Part shown: positions 1-57,453 of the stretch, in pieces | Numbering within the stretch: the stretch's first letter is position 1 | Layout: the number at the start of each line of letters is the position of its first letter | Assembly: GCA_963693365.1 (NCBI GenBank) | Contig: CAVNZM010000003.1 | Location: 6,696,001-6,760,000 of the forward strand | Source of the DNA: Amoebidium appalachense | Taxonomy: Eukaryota; Ichthyosporea | Direction of reading: 5' to 3' | Length of the DNA stretch: 64,000 bases | Made by a program: the position numbers and the translations under genes | The notes under the pieces: model-generated | Told to the model about the DNA's origin: nothing | The model's database searches: none | The model's input: the letters and a program-made list of their open reading frames with translations, nothing else

Positions 1-40
<40 letters not shown>

Positions 41-130
41 AGAGACGGAGAGAGAGAGAGAGATAAAGAGACGGAGCGAGAGAGAGGGGGGGGGGGGGGG
101 GGGGAAAGAAAGAAGGGGGAGTAGGGGGAG
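1..130. repeat. GA microsatellite and G run at the left edge
   Basis: AG dinucleotides run from the first base, interrupted by AGATAAAGAGACGG units, then a run of G and GGGGGAGTA. Confidence 0.95.
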
Positions 131-1920
131 AGCCAAGCTTGAGAGGGGACGAAGGGGAAAGGGGGGAGGCTCTCAGAGAGAAAAGAGCGAATATTTGGGG
201 AGGAGAGAGAGAGCGCGCTAAAGACACATGCACTGTGGCACTCGCACGCACACGTTTGCAAAACACACACACACACACAAAACACACACAGACACAGAGA
301 GAGACGGGCGAAAGAGCTATACATATGGAGACACCACACACAGAAACACCCAGACACAGGCACACACACGTGACCCACACAACTGCTTGCACGTCTGCTT
401 AAACGCACGCATGCGAAATTGCTCACACAGTCATCCAGGAAGGCAAGTCAAAGCCTCGAACACACACCGTGACACACGCACACAAATGCTTGCACGTGTC
501 AGCGCAGCTGTGAAATGCATACATAGAAGCACGCACGTGCACACACACTGCCGGTTCGCGGGCCCGGATCGGGCCCCGGGCCCGGGTGAGTGATGATGAG
601 TGTACACTCAGCGCGACTGCGGATAGAAACCAGGCACAAGTAGGCTTATGCATACTGACACTGCTTCAAGCAGACAAGGCTTCTTTATCTCCCTGGGCTT
701 GATTGCAGAGCAACCGTGTAGCTCGCCCGCACACAAACTTCCACACACACACACAGACACGGTGTCCGCACCGATATCATCATCGTGGCACACTGTCAAG
801 GAGCTCTCTCTCTGTCAATGCCTCAGGCCTCTCCTGCAACAACGCTCCGCTCCCCCTGCTCTCCCTATACTCAGTATTTTCGTGCAAATTATGTTTCTCA
901 AAATTGCATGTAGTACATGTACGTGCTCTTTAGTTAAACTTTCAAGTGTCGTCCAAAGCTCTTGAGATATAAAACATATTCCTATATCATACAAAAAACA
1001 TGTTATGTAATGTAGGCTAGAGTTTTAAGAAGTAGGAGGCTGTTTCTGTTTGGTGTCGAAAATGTTAAATTATTGGTTTCTGACTGAATATTTGGATTTT
1101 TTCAATGAACCCACCCTTTAAGAGCGTAAGGGGTATGCTGCTCCTTCATGGTTACGTAGCTCTCCGTTTTCTGTGCACAACGCGCATGTTGAACGAGCCT
1201 CAAATGAGGTCTCATGTTTTGTTTTATAGCGTGTTCGATCGCACAAGCACACTTCGAAATATCACCAAGTTAAGGCGGGCATGTCTGTTAGCATTCATTA
1301 TATATGTAGGAAGTACGCCCACGTCCACTCTTACCTAGCAAGAACACACAGTTTAAACCATCTTGCTGTTCATAAGTGGTCACAACTTGCCATTCAGATC
1401 ACCAAACCATTTATTTAAAAGCATAGAAGGACATACAAAGACATTGTGTTTTCCCGACGCCCCTGTTTCATGTATACACTCTCACCCCTGGTCGCTAGCT
1501 TTGCCCGCCCTGCATGGTGGGTGTAAGGGCCGATGTATTTCCCTACGGGCTGGCCGCGCCTGTATAACTGCGGCACGGATGAAACGCTACTATGCCTAGC
1601 ATACTCGCAGGTAGGTGAGGAATGAGTGGGGATCTTGAAAAACACGGTCCCGGAACTCACACATGTTGCGTAAGAGTTCATGTGCGCTTTTTTTGGTTCT
1701 TTTTTGGAGGGGTGTGTGCATGTGTGTACATGGGTGTGCGTGTATGTGGCGTGTTTGTGTGTTTAGGATGAAGGAGAGATAATGGGAGGAGAAAACGTGG
1801 CTCTGGACTAATGAAAAGCTAGGCATCTCGAGGATACATATTGTTATTTGGTTTTAAGGAGTGGAATAGATAAGATGATGGGCCATGCTACGTGTGTACG
1901 TACGTGTGTACATATGTGTG
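131..1920. other. No gene recognised; CA-rich then ordinary sequence
   Basis: 200-570 is rich in CA repeats. 1000-1700 is of ordinary composition with a few short open frames but no family match, splice-bounded exon or clear promoter. The missing first exon(s) of RIC1 could lie here or in 2820-3480. Confidence 0.6.
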
Positions 1921-1921
1921 T

Positions 1922-1924
1922 TTG

Positions 1925-2001
<77 letters not shown>

Positions 2002-2049
2002 CGTGTGCGTTTGCGTGTGTGCGTGTGTTTCTGCGCATGTTGTGTGAGT

Positions 2050-2080
<31 letters not shown>

Positions 2081-2960
2081 GGGGGAGGAGGGGAGTTGGG
2101 AGGCCACGAAGGAACGTGGGGGGGTGGTGGAGCTTGGGAAGAGGGGGAGGGAAGGGACGGAGGGAGGGAGGCAAGTGGGGGGCGTGCGGGGGGGGGGGGG
2201 GGGGGGGAGTAGGGGGCGGGGGAGGGAGGGGGGAAAGTGAGGAAAGTGGGGAAGGGGGGAGGGGAGGAGGGGGAGGGGCGATGAGGAGGAGGGGGGAGGG
2301 AGGGAGGAGGGAGACGGGAGGGGGGGGGGGGAGAGAGGGAAGGGGGAAGGGAGAGAGGTGGGGGAGAGGAGAGGGGGAGGAGGGCATTGGGATAAGAGTT
2401 TGGGGGGAGGGGGGGGGAGGAGGAGGGGGGGGGGGGGGGGGGGGCAAGGACGGAGAGTTGGTGGGGGCAGGGACGGAGAGTTGGTGGGTGGGTGGAGAAA
2501 GGTTGTACTGCTAGCAAGTCTCCTTCCCATTTTGTGACGGGGGAAAGAAAGTTTTTCTGAAGGGGGGGGGGGGGGGGGGGGAGGTAGGAAAAGGGGGGAG
2601 CGGAGGGAGGGAGAATGAGAGGGGAGGGGGGAAAGAATAAACGGGTAAGGGGGGGGGATGGGGGGGGATTGGGTCAAGGGGGGGGGGGGGGGGAGAGAGA
2701 ATAAGACATGTTTAATGTGTTTTCTTTTTCTTTTCTTTCTTTTCTTTTCTTTTCTTTTCTTTTTTTGGGGGGGGGGGGGGGGGAGGGGGGGGAGAGGGGG
2801 GGGGGGGGGGGGAGGGGGTTATTCCCAGGCAATTTGAGCCGCTCAGGGCAATAAATCACAGGGCATAAGCTTTGCCGCAGTGCTTTTTAGTTTTTTTTTG
2901 GGAGGGTGGGGGAGGGGGAGGAGTGGGGAGGGGAAAGGGTGGAGGAGGGGGGCAGGGGAG
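1922..2960. repeat. GT microsatellite followed by a G-rich polypurine tract
   Basis: About 35 GT units (1922-1990) are followed by a + strand that is nearly all purine and mostly G from 2064 to about 2700 and again to 2820, with many runs of four or more G. G-quadruplexes or triplexes could form. No gene is seen. Confidence 0.9.
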
Positions 2961-3244
2961 GGACCATTGTGTGTGCACTGACATGGCTGCTCCATAGGGC
3001 TAATGCATGTCATGTGTGTATTGTGTGTGTGTGTGTGGGGGGGAGGCAGGGAGAAACGGAGTATATCCTAACCTTCTGTGGTAGTATGTTCGACATTTTG
3101 TGTTTTTGCTGCCCACCCTGCCCCCCCCCCCTCCCCCCCCCCTCCCCCTTCCCCCCCTCCCCCCTCCCCTTCCTCCCATTTTATCGTGGATCCCCCCTCT
3201 CCCCCCACCCCACCCCCCACCCCCGCCCTTCCGCCTCTTGGATG

Positions 3245-3440
3245 AACCCCCCTGAGGATGGGGCCTGCCTAATTTGCATACTCTTTGTGTGTGGGTTGGA
3301 TTCTGCATTATGTTGTCCGTTATAATGTGTCCTTCGTGTTCTATAGGTATTCTATGGCACATCTAAACACCCTTCTATCCCCTTTTTTCCCCTGCTCCAC
3401 CCCCCCCCCCCCCCCCCCCCCCTCCCCCCACTCCCAACCC
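3245..3440 (+). mobile_element. SINE-like element, diverged 3' half
   Basis: CCTGAGGATGGGGCCTGCC, GCATACTCTTTGTGTGTGG, TTATGTTGTCCGTTA and CCTTCGTGTTCTATAGG precede C runs. It lies just upstream of the first recognised RIC1 exon. Confidence 0.6.
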
Positions 3441-3506
3441 CCCTCCCCCCCCTCCCCCTCCCCCCCCCCCCCCCCCCTTCTCCCTGTTACCTCCTACCCA
3501 CGACAG

Positions 3507-40168
<36,662 letters not shown>

Positions 40169-40698
40169 CTACACCTTTGACCGAGATTCTCTTTGTCAGT
40201 GAGTGGGTAGAACGCATCTGCTTCGAATGATTCTGAATGACATGTTTATGTGAAACGTATTGCGTTGTTAATGTTTATGTCGCCATTTAGAGACACAGTA
40301 CCTAAGTACATGTTAGTGCCTGAATATATGATTTGCTTTGCCTTTAAATGGGCAAATATTATTTATAGAAAGTTCGTGATCGTCTCATTGGGAACCCTGG
40401 ATGGAATGCCAACATAGACGTTACATTATGAATGAATGAAGAAGGTTTCTTTGGTTACCAACACTACCTGCGTAAACTCATGGAATATATACGAAGTACA
40501 TTAGCAGCGTATAGATATTTGCTATGCATCCAGCCCCCGTTGTTCTATAAGGGATTCTTATAAAGATAATAAAGTGGTCGAAATTCGAGCAATGACCAAC
40601 AGAGCCCATTGTTCATTAGAGTGCCGGTGGCCTCGTTTTTGTGACGCTTTGCAATTGTCTGGCTTTGGTGTCTCCTCCATATTTCCATTCTATTAATG

Positions 40699-40729
<31 letters not shown>

Positions 40730-40838
40730 CCTCCCGCCGTTTTAGTTTGGTGTGTTTCAAAAGGATCGTCGATATAGAACGGGAAAGTGGGGAATGCTAG
40801 CTGCTGCTCCTTCCCCTCGTCGTGTCTAGGTGGTGTTT

Positions 40839-40869
<31 letters not shown>

Positions 40870-40871
40870 GT

Positions 40872-40925
<54 letters not shown>

Positions 40926-41822
40926 TATATATGTTTGTGCTGTTTATCAATTATTAGCGACATGTTTGTGGGCTGTAACGAGCACCCAGGCCAAGAGATT
41001 GGCCCAACAATATAAATAGCGACGTTACAACGGTTACAGTCGGTATCTTGTTGGGTGGAAGTACTGTTGGCCTTGGGCCTTACAATTCATCACAGCTCGC
41101 CTACATGTCGTTAATAAACAGTCCCCCCCCTCCCCAGCCTGTTCGAATCACGAGACCCACTGCAGCCAATTCAGGAATTTACACCCTGTGAGCACTCCGA
41201 GGTCCAGCCCTGGCGCCCACGATGATTTATTTATTTCCTACACATGTGCGCCTTGCACCATACATGTGGTGTGCTGTTATCTTTCACACTGTTCATTCAA
41301 CGTCAAAAATGAAAACACAAAAAGAGATATTGCCATCATTCGGCATCGCTCCTCCTAGCTATCCATCCCCCCCCCCCCCCCTCTCTTTTCTGGCGAACAT
41401 ACGCAATTTATTAATGCACGTGCATAACACACTTATCTATACCCTTTCACACACACCAAACTCTAATCACAAGCGATTTGATGTCTCCATATGTGAAATT
41501 TCCTCTCAGCAACTTCAACATTTTATAATGGATGGTTTGGCAAGCGGCAAGCGGAATCATTAAAAACTAGGAGGAAATAAGGCCAAAAAAATCGTAATGA
41601 AACCAAAAAAGCCTCAGTCAAAACCTAAAAAGTTATGCTAGTATTCATAACCGAGATATAGCTCCTGAAATTCATATTCCCAGACCGAGATCACCATGAA
41701 TAACATAAAGCCGCAATGATCATAGCCACAACCACGATAGCCATAATATTCATATTCAAAATCGAGAAAAACCATAATAATCCACCAACCACCAGGTCAA
41801 ATTACATTTTAATTTTTAATTT
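40169..41822. other. Intergenic region between convergent RIC1 and aminotransferase genes
   Basis: No gene seen. It holds a second-type dispersed repeat (40620-40722), a G run of about 70 (40854-40924), and an AT-richer stretch. AATAAA motifs that could serve as poly-A signals occur near 40568 and 41113 on the + strand and near 41225-41234 on the - strand. None is clearly assigned. Confidence 0.6.
40620..40722 (+). repeat. Second dispersed repeat type ending in poly-C
   Basis: TTTTTGTGACGCTTTGC...TGGTGTCTCCTCCATATTTCC...CTATTAATGC is followed by a C run. Related copies lie near 15376-15450, 16450-16500 and 27600-27680, each with TGTCTCCTCCATATT or a close variant. It is a 3' block different from the main SINE-like family but with the same kind of tail. 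Confidence 0.6.
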
Positions 41823-48645
<6,823 letters not shown>

Positions 48646-48870
48646 GGCTGCAGTATGAACCGACCTGTGCACACACCCGTCAGAACAATATTCCAGAGCC
48701 GCTGAAAAAAGAACGAGCCTTCAAGAGGCAAGAAAAGGGCTTTCTGTGTGAATACGTTACAAAGAACTATGGTTGTCGCTTGTGGTAAGGATGTTCGAAA
48801 AGAAAAGGCTGAAACAAAGGAAAGAAACTCACCCGGACTGACTGTGTGATGACTGACTGGCTCGTACCGG

Positions 48871-48948
48871 CCTTATATGCTCGGCATCGTGTGTGACCTG
48901 AGTCAGTGCAAAAGCCTTGGTGGCAATAAGGGACGGTGATCTGAGTCA
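48871..48948 (-). promoter_or_regulatory. TATA box and two TGAGTCA (GCN4/bZIP-type) sites upstream of the arginine gene
   Basis: On the minus strand GCATATAAGG lies at 48880-48871. Two exact TGAGTCA heptamers lie upstream at 48899-48905 and 48942-48948, 43 nt apart. This heptamer is the binding site of GCN4-class bZIP activators, which in fungi induce amino-acid biosynthesis genes including the arginine pathway. Whether this organism has such general amino-acid control is inferred. Confidence 0.6.
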
Positions 48949-48949
48949 G

Positions 48950-49960
48950 GACTTGGCTTCAACGCAAATGAATCGATGTTCATAAATATTAATAGTAATA
49001 AAATTCTCTAAAAGTTTATATGCAGCAATAGCTATTGATAAACCTACAGTACATAGAAAAAATACGAATCTTGAACTTCAAATGAGCGGGTTGCGCCTCA
49101 TGAAGGTGAATCCTCATTCTATTTTACCCCTTTCTCATCCTTCGTTTAATTGGCAGAAACAAAATCTGAGCCGGTGAGAGCGCGACCAATCAGCATCCGA
49201 TAGACACATAGGTAAGCAAATGACTACATGACCTTTACCTAACAAACTGTTTTATAAATTTGTTTAAATGGGATCTGGACGAATGCGTGAGTTTACTACG
49301 CTTTAAAACAGATCAGGAAATGCCACTTCGGCAGTTATCAGATGCCATCGGATTTGTCACAAACAGGTTTTGACCGGATCATCGCTCGTCACTCTCACAC
49401 GTCTGTCATCTGTCAGTCTGTCTGCAGCAGTGCAGGGTGAAGGTATGTCAGTACTTTTCTTGTAAATAATAGCGAGTCGATGCTCGGAGAGCTATGCCGT
49501 GTTTAAGGCTATAAGGCTGGGTGAATATATTGTGAGCGTATTTGCATAATGCAGCGGTACATAAGTGTACGTGGTGTGGTCCCCTCTGAATCTCTCTCCA
49601 CTACCTCATAGGTTTGTCAGGGAAGGCGGCAGTGTGAAGGGAGCACAACAGGTCGCTGGTTACGTCCTTGCGATGGTTTTCCATATAAAGTAGAAAGTGT
49701 TAGAACCATTGGTGGGGGGCTCTGGGCAGTAACTACTACATGGCTATGCTGATGCTACGAGCTGGGAACCAGGAATGAAATTAGACGATTGGTTGTCGTT
49801 ATTTGTCCTTACGATTGTGTATATTTGGTGGGGCCTAGGGTGTGTGGGTAGGCTGGTGGTTAAGTGGGTGGATAGTTAGGTGGGTCGATGGGTTTTGGGG
49901 TATTGCTATAATATATGATGTATGTAGCCTACGCTTGCTTCCTTTCCCTAAGAGCCCCGT
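48950..49960. other. Intergenic sequence of ordinary composition, no gene recognised
   Basis: The stretch upstream of the aminotransferase promoter lacks long simple repeats. A consensus-like donor (GGTGAAGGTATGT) at about 49443 hints at an exon end on the + strand, but no coding frame could be read with confidence. Confidence 0.5.
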
Positions 49961-49970
49961 GCCTGCCTGC

Positions 49971-50240
49971 AGCGTAGATGAACAGTGTGCTGAGATCGCC
50001 CGTGTATGCGTGTGCGTGTGTGCAGAACAGTGTGCTGAGATCGCCCGTGTGTGCGTGTGCGTGTGTGCGTGTGCCGAGACCCAGAGATCAGTAACGGGTT
50101 GTGTGTGGGGAACGTCGACGGATGCCTGCATGTATCATACTGTGGCTTGAACCTGCAGCACCACCAGTAGCATTTCTTGTGCGCACGCTCACACACACTC
50201 CCAGTCACGTGTGGTGCATAAAGGACACATAAATAAACCG
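49971..50240 (+). other. Possible exon pair with an internal tandem duplication, followed by a poly-A signal
   Basis: After CTGCAG at 49974 a short open segment encodes VDEQCAEIAR and meets a GTATGC donor. A nearly identical copy follows about 47 nt later. Further on an open segment ending at TAG near 50170 includes CVGNVDGCLHVSYCGLNLQ, and AATAAA follows at about 50231. This could be the 3' end of a small + strand gene. I could not identify it or find its start. Confidence 0.25.
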
Positions 50241-50507
50241 TTTAGTGTTTATTTACTCTAACGATTTCCCCCCCATCCCAGCCCCTCCCCCTCGGTAAGA
50301 CTCTCTCTGCTTATCCCTTTTTTCATCCCACCGCCCCTCCATTCTGCCTCATGTCCTTCTGTAAGAGTTTGGGCATTACGGTGGGTGGGTACCGGTGGTG
50401 GGTGCCACTGGTTGTCCTTTTTTTTTAAATAAAATCTGGTGCGTAGGAGCTGGAGAAAGATTGACGAAAGGGTGGGTGGGTGAGGTGGGTAGGGAGGTTG
50501 GCTGTGT

Positions 50508-50538
<31 letters not shown>

Positions 50539-50710
50539 GGGGGGGGGAGGGGGGAGTGGTTCGGGTTTGGGTGTGGGCATGTACTCGTGTGTGTTTGGTG
50601 GGGGGGGGGGGGGGGGGGGGGGGGGGGGGCTAAGCAAAAGACCTTCGTAATTTGTATATATGTATATTTTCCCATCATTTCCATTTTCGTTTAAACTCTT
50701 TGGTTCCTAG

Positions 50711-50819
50711 GACCTGTGTCTTTTGACAGACAAAAATAACGCGCAAGGAGTCATGCGTATACGGTTGCAAGCCTTCATTGTTGATAACAGGGGCTCCTCC
50801 CAAGCTCCGGCTATTCACA
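50711..50819 (+). CDS. Possible exon, unidentified
   Basis: The segment is open between an acceptor (TTCCTAG) and a donor (GTACGT) and reads DLCLLTDKNNAQGVMRIRL followed by QAFIVDNRGSS. The opposite strand is also open, so coding status rests only on splice-like borders and ordinary composition. Confidence 0.25.
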
Positions 50820-51994
50820 TGTACGTGTGGGCAGGGTATGGCTACACACACGTACGTGTGGCCATGCATGGCATCATCGACGGCCGCGGGGGATGGCATG
50901 CAATATATCACATAAAATCTGTTCCGAATTCGAAGCTGGTGGTCCATGCTCTGGCCAGTCTATTGCACAGAAACAGGGTGTCATGCAGTGCACGGCCGCC
51001 CTCGTGCACACACTTGATGTCCCCAGTGTCCCCACCTGAAAAAGAAGTTACCGAAGTGTGTGTGTGTGTACCATGTCACGAGGATGGGGTGGGAGCGGCC
51101 GGAGAGCCTGGCGCCGCGGCCGGGTGGCCTGGGGTGGGCCGACGTGACGACCAGCGCCAGATCGGTGGTCTCTGGAGTTTATTTGAGCGGCATCGCTATA
51201 CGTAACAGAAGTTCCTGATCTACGACCAATCGCAATCTAGAATGTGACTGAATCAATTTTTGTGGCTCACGGATTACGTAATCATCAGCACATGACCCAA
51301 TCGAGCAAAACACGCAATCACCCTGAGTAACCGTTTTTGAGCCGCCGGGCGCCGGCATGATCCTTCACGCGCGCAGACTTCGGTACTTTTCACTAGTAAA
51401 CCCCCCTTGAAAATTGGCACAAACGTTTTTTTCACTAATTAGTAAACCTTTAGAGTGTTGGTTTCAGGCAGCTGCAGTCAGACGGTCAGACTGTCAGAGT
51501 CCGCTCATGCTTGGAAAACAGGTTCTCGCCTATTTGATGAAGTATTGACATAAGCGGGCACCATAAGCGTTTTCTTTCGCAGTCAAACCCCCCTTCCCCC
51601 TTCCCTTCCCATTAGGCATACTCGTATGTAGTATGTCGCAATAATCATAATACAACCAGAGAGTGGTAGGAGTCCCTATATGTTCGGGGCCAGGGGGGGG
51701 GGGGGGGGGGGGGGGGGGGAAGCGTGAGGCGAGGGAGGGGGGGGGGGGGGGGGGGGGGGGGGGAGAGGGGAGAAGGAGGTAACAACCACACAACCCAACA
51801 TCAATAACTGTCTCGTTATGTTTTGGCGCCGGCGACAGCCGGCGCACAGACCTACTTGTATGTTCCTACTTTTGAGTGTCCGTCCGCCCCTAAGATCGTC
51901 CACTGCTAAGATTCCATATACGCCGATTTTGCCAAAAACTTTAGATTCCGTATACGAGCCCATTTTCGGGATAATCTTAGAGCAAAAAGATCCC

Positions 51995-52025
<31 letters not shown>

Positions 52026-52158
52026 ACACGTGTGTGTGTGTGTGTGTGTGTGTGCACAAATACAGGTTTTGAAACGGGCTCTCAAAGATTCCATCCCTCT
52101 CTCCATCTCTCTCTCTAGAGATCTCTCACTCTCGAGCTCTCTCTCCCCCCCCCCCCCT

Positions 52159-52199
<41 letters not shown>

Positions 52200-52286
52200 A
52201 AAAAAATTAAAAAAAAAGGTCACCCGACCACTGTGGCACTCACCCCCACTTATCATATATATACATATATATAGTGGCCAGAGCAG

Positions 52287-52338
<52 letters not shown>

Positions 52339-52576
52339 TCCCCCCCCCCCCCAAGATCATGGGTACGACCGGTCGTCTCCGGCCTGATTGCCCTAAGATT
52401 CCGTCTACATCCCCCCCAAAACCGTAGAATCTTAATTAAGCTTATATTAGGCGCGGGCGCAAATTTTAAAGTGTAAGTTGTTTTACTGATACCTACTATG
52501 TAGTATACTTTTCATTCATGATAAAAATACGTACTCTTCAAAGTCCACGTTCGTGCACACCGTATTTTTTAGCATA

Positions 52577-52609
<33 letters not shown>

Positions 52610-53282
52610 CCCCTCCCCCCCCCCCCCTCCCCCCCCCCCCCAGAGGAACTTTACTAGTACTATTGACTTAAAGTAGCGACGGGAGAGCTTCCCAGAACCC
52701 CTTCTCCTGCTGCTGCAGCTTCTATTCATATTTTCTTGCTCTTTGCTTATCGGCACTGCAACCATATCCCCGGCCCTTCCCCCTGCGCTATCTCTAGATC
52801 TTGCTTATGTCGAAGATGCATAATATATGTGCTTGGGATCACGGTTGGAGTCAGGGAAGGGATCCGTCGGGGCGTAGGCTGGGGTGGAGACGTGGCGGTT
52901 ATGGTGGTAAGGCCTAGCTAGGGGCCAAGGGTATGTGGGCTCGGGGGGGGCGGTGGGGGGAAGAGGAGGCGGGGAGTATAGAGCCTCAGGGGGAAACTTT
53001 CAAGTCAAGAAGGGTGGGAAGGGGGTGGGAAGGGGGGGGAGGCGGGGAGTAGGGAAGGGGGCGAAACGTTCAAGGATCAAGGGTGGGGAGGGGGGGGGGG
53101 GGGGTGGGGGGGTAGTAGGGTATGTATTTAGTGCCAATGGGGAAGAAAACAAGAAGGCCCCCCGAGGGGGGGAGAGGGGGGGGAGGGGGGGGGGGGTTAG
53201 TTTAAGGGAGGGGGTGGCGGGGTGGGGGGGAATGGGGTGGCGGGGTGTGTGTCTATGTTTGTACGTGCACGTGTGTGTGTGT

Positions 53283-53326
<44 letters not shown>

Positions 53327-53327
53327 G
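50820..53327. other. Unresolved region with GC-rich segments and C/G runs
   Basis: 51040-51200 is GC-rich and open on the + strand, but no domain is recognised. 51690-51765, 52280-52350 and 52580-52640 are C or G runs. 52658-52815 is a SINE-like fragment. 52920-53320 is G-rich purine sequence. Confidence 0.5.
52658..52815 (+). mobile_element. SINE-like element, 5' fragment
   Basis: AGCGACGGGAGAGCTTCCC, TTTTCTTGCTCTTTGCTTA and CCCCGGCCCTTCCCCCTGC match the 5' third of the 19620-20006 element. It supports 19620 as close to the true 5' end of the family. Confidence 0.55.
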
Positions 53328-53782
53328 GCTCTTCGCTTGCATTTGGTGTCTGTGTCCGTTACAACCACCATCTTACTGCACAACTTTGTGGTCGACTGCC
53401 CGGCGATGGGCATGACCCTTGTGTTGACGATTCATCATCGGCAGCTGCGCCTGCTTTTGCTTTGCAACCAATCACAAATGCTTTTTAAATTTGTGTTTGT
53501 GTTTACATATACTCGACATCAAGCTCACTATATTATGGTTACAGACATCAAGGTACGTACATATCATAACAACCCTACTACGGAAACTTTTACGGATAGA
53601 GATGTATTCATACATCTGCTTTTCACTTTCGTGTCCTTTGCTTGCTCTTTTTTCTTTGGTGGTGCACAAACCGGCTCACCGGAAAAGCCCCGTTGATCGT
53701 ATCCAATCAGAGCGACGCTAAGCTGGAACAAGCTGATCCAGAGACAAGGGTGCATTTGGGCCCGGGGGACGGTCACCCCATA
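53328..53782 (+). CDS. Two candidate exons of an unidentified + strand gene
   Basis: 53328-53552 is 75 codons, open, between an AG acceptor at the end of a long G run and a GTACGT donor; it is rich in hydrophobic residues (ILLHNFVVDCPAMGMTLVL). 53711-53782 is 24 codons, open, between CCAATCAG and GTATGT, and encodes SDAKLEQADPETRVHLG followed by PGDGHPI. Both are phase 0 at each end, so they can be joined. No family is recognised and no further exons could be placed. Confidence 0.3.
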
Positions 53783-54077
53783 GTATGTACTGTGAGCGAA
53801 GAGTCATGTATACACTGCCTTTTTGAACTCAATAAACAAAAAAAATTCACAAATGCGCATAGATTTTGTGGAGATACATAGGCCTATATATTGCTGCTTG
53901 TTGAAGCGACACTCCCATATGCGCCGTGCGTTTGGCTTTATAAAGAGAACAATGGAAATATGCGCCTTCCATTGCTCTTAATGCACTTGATTGGTCCACG
54001 TTGTGAGCCCGGGAAGGCTTTCCCAGGGTTCGATATATTTTCGTTTTCGAATTATTGGGAAGGTCAAACCGTCCCTT

Positions 54078-54110
<33 letters not shown>

Positions 54111-54129
54111 AGGGGGCCGGGGGGCCGGG

Positions 54130-54720
<591 letters not shown>

Positions 54721-54728
54721 TTTTTTTT

Positions 54729-54971
<243 letters not shown>

Positions 54972-55397
54972 GGACCCGGGGGGGAGGAGGAGGAGGGGGG
55001 GGGGGGGGGGAGGGAGGCTCGAGGGGAGAGAGCGATAGTAGCTGAAACTTTCCGCTTGTCCCCCGGCACGGCCCGAGGTGCACTACAATGCTTCATTTGA
55101 ATTCCCGGGCGCCAGCCCGGAAAATTTTGAAGCTTTTGCACATTTTCGCGCTAAAAACCATGTTTTTGGGACTTTTGGACCATGAATGAAGGACAAAGGG
55201 GAGGAACGTTCACAGTGTACGTATGCTGCCCCCTACATATTAGCTAGGCCTCCCCCCAATCCTCTGGATGGTATTTCGGAAACCGTTCAAAAAGTTTCGG
55301 AAATTCCGAAGCGGTTTTTCGAAAAATCGAACCCTGGGCTTTTCAGCCACTGCTCGCAAATAAACCAATCAAAACGTTTTTCCAAAAATCGCCGCAC

Positions 55398-55669
55398 TAT
55401 ATAAAGCTCGGCTTGGTGCCACTTGCGGGCAGATTCACAGAAGCAAAGGCCTGAGCGAAACAACAACCAACCCTCCTCTCTCGCCCACCTTTCTCTGTCC
55501 TTTATATTCGCCACCATGCAGTCCTACTATGTGTGCAGTGAATACGCTGACTGCGAAGAGTATGCCGCAGCAACCGAGGCACACACACAGTAAAACCATG
55601 GCGCCAACATGCCAAACGGAAAGCTTCGACCCGCCGCCAAAGGTGAACTTCCCCACGACACTTGATTGA
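55398..55669 (+). promoter_or_regulatory. Candidate promoter and 5' leader: TATA box, Kozak-like ATG and two short ORFs
   Basis: TATATAAAG lies at 55398-55406. About 110 nt downstream is a strong initiation context (GCCACCATG, ATG at 55516) opening a 25-codon ORF that stops at 55593. Four nucleotides later a second ATG in good context (ACCATGG, 55598) opens a 23-codon ORF with a possible donor (GTGAAC) at 55643. This looks like the start of a + strand gene, possibly the one ending at 57453, with the first ORF acting either as exon 1 or as an upstream ORF. The link is inferred. Confidence 0.4.
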
Positions 55670-56172
55670 AACTTCCGGCGCTTCCGTGAGGATTTCCGTT
55701 GGCCTTGTAACGGTTCAATTCGTCACCCACTACCACGAAGATTTTGAAACGACATATCTGCACCGAGCAGTTTTTTTTTTTTTTTTTTTTTTTTTTTTCC
55801 CCTGTACAGAAACCAAAATTACTACGGTACGTATACGTAGTGACTGGCTTCATGCAAACCGGGTACGCAGCAGGTGAAATGGCGCATACACAAGGGCTCG
55901 GAATATTTACACATATACGTACGCCCAAACATTATTTATAAACGGCAGTGCATTTGAAACGTAATAAAATGAAGAATGTAGACATTGTTTGGTATGTGAA
56001 GCTTGCATGAAGAATTCGAAGGCTTGGCTGGCAATTTCGCCTTCGAATTCTGAGTCAGACTCACTAGCCTGAAATGCACCTCGCTCGAGACTGTTGTCTT
56101 CGGAACATAAACCATTTTTCGGGGGCACGTTGGCATAATGCACTAGCTGGATTCATGGTAAAGCCGGTGGAA

Positions 56173-56204
<32 letters not shown>

Positions 56205-56219
56205 TGGGGCTGCCTCCAG

Positions 56220-57453
<1,234 letters not shown>

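Noticed and set aside
1105-1338. 77-codon frame, considered as the missing first RIC1 exon
   Set aside because: The residues do not resemble RIC1 N-termini, and it lacks a suitable donor and phase.
1844-2677. Proline-rich and glycine-rich open frames
   Set aside because: They arise from C or G runs, with no family features.
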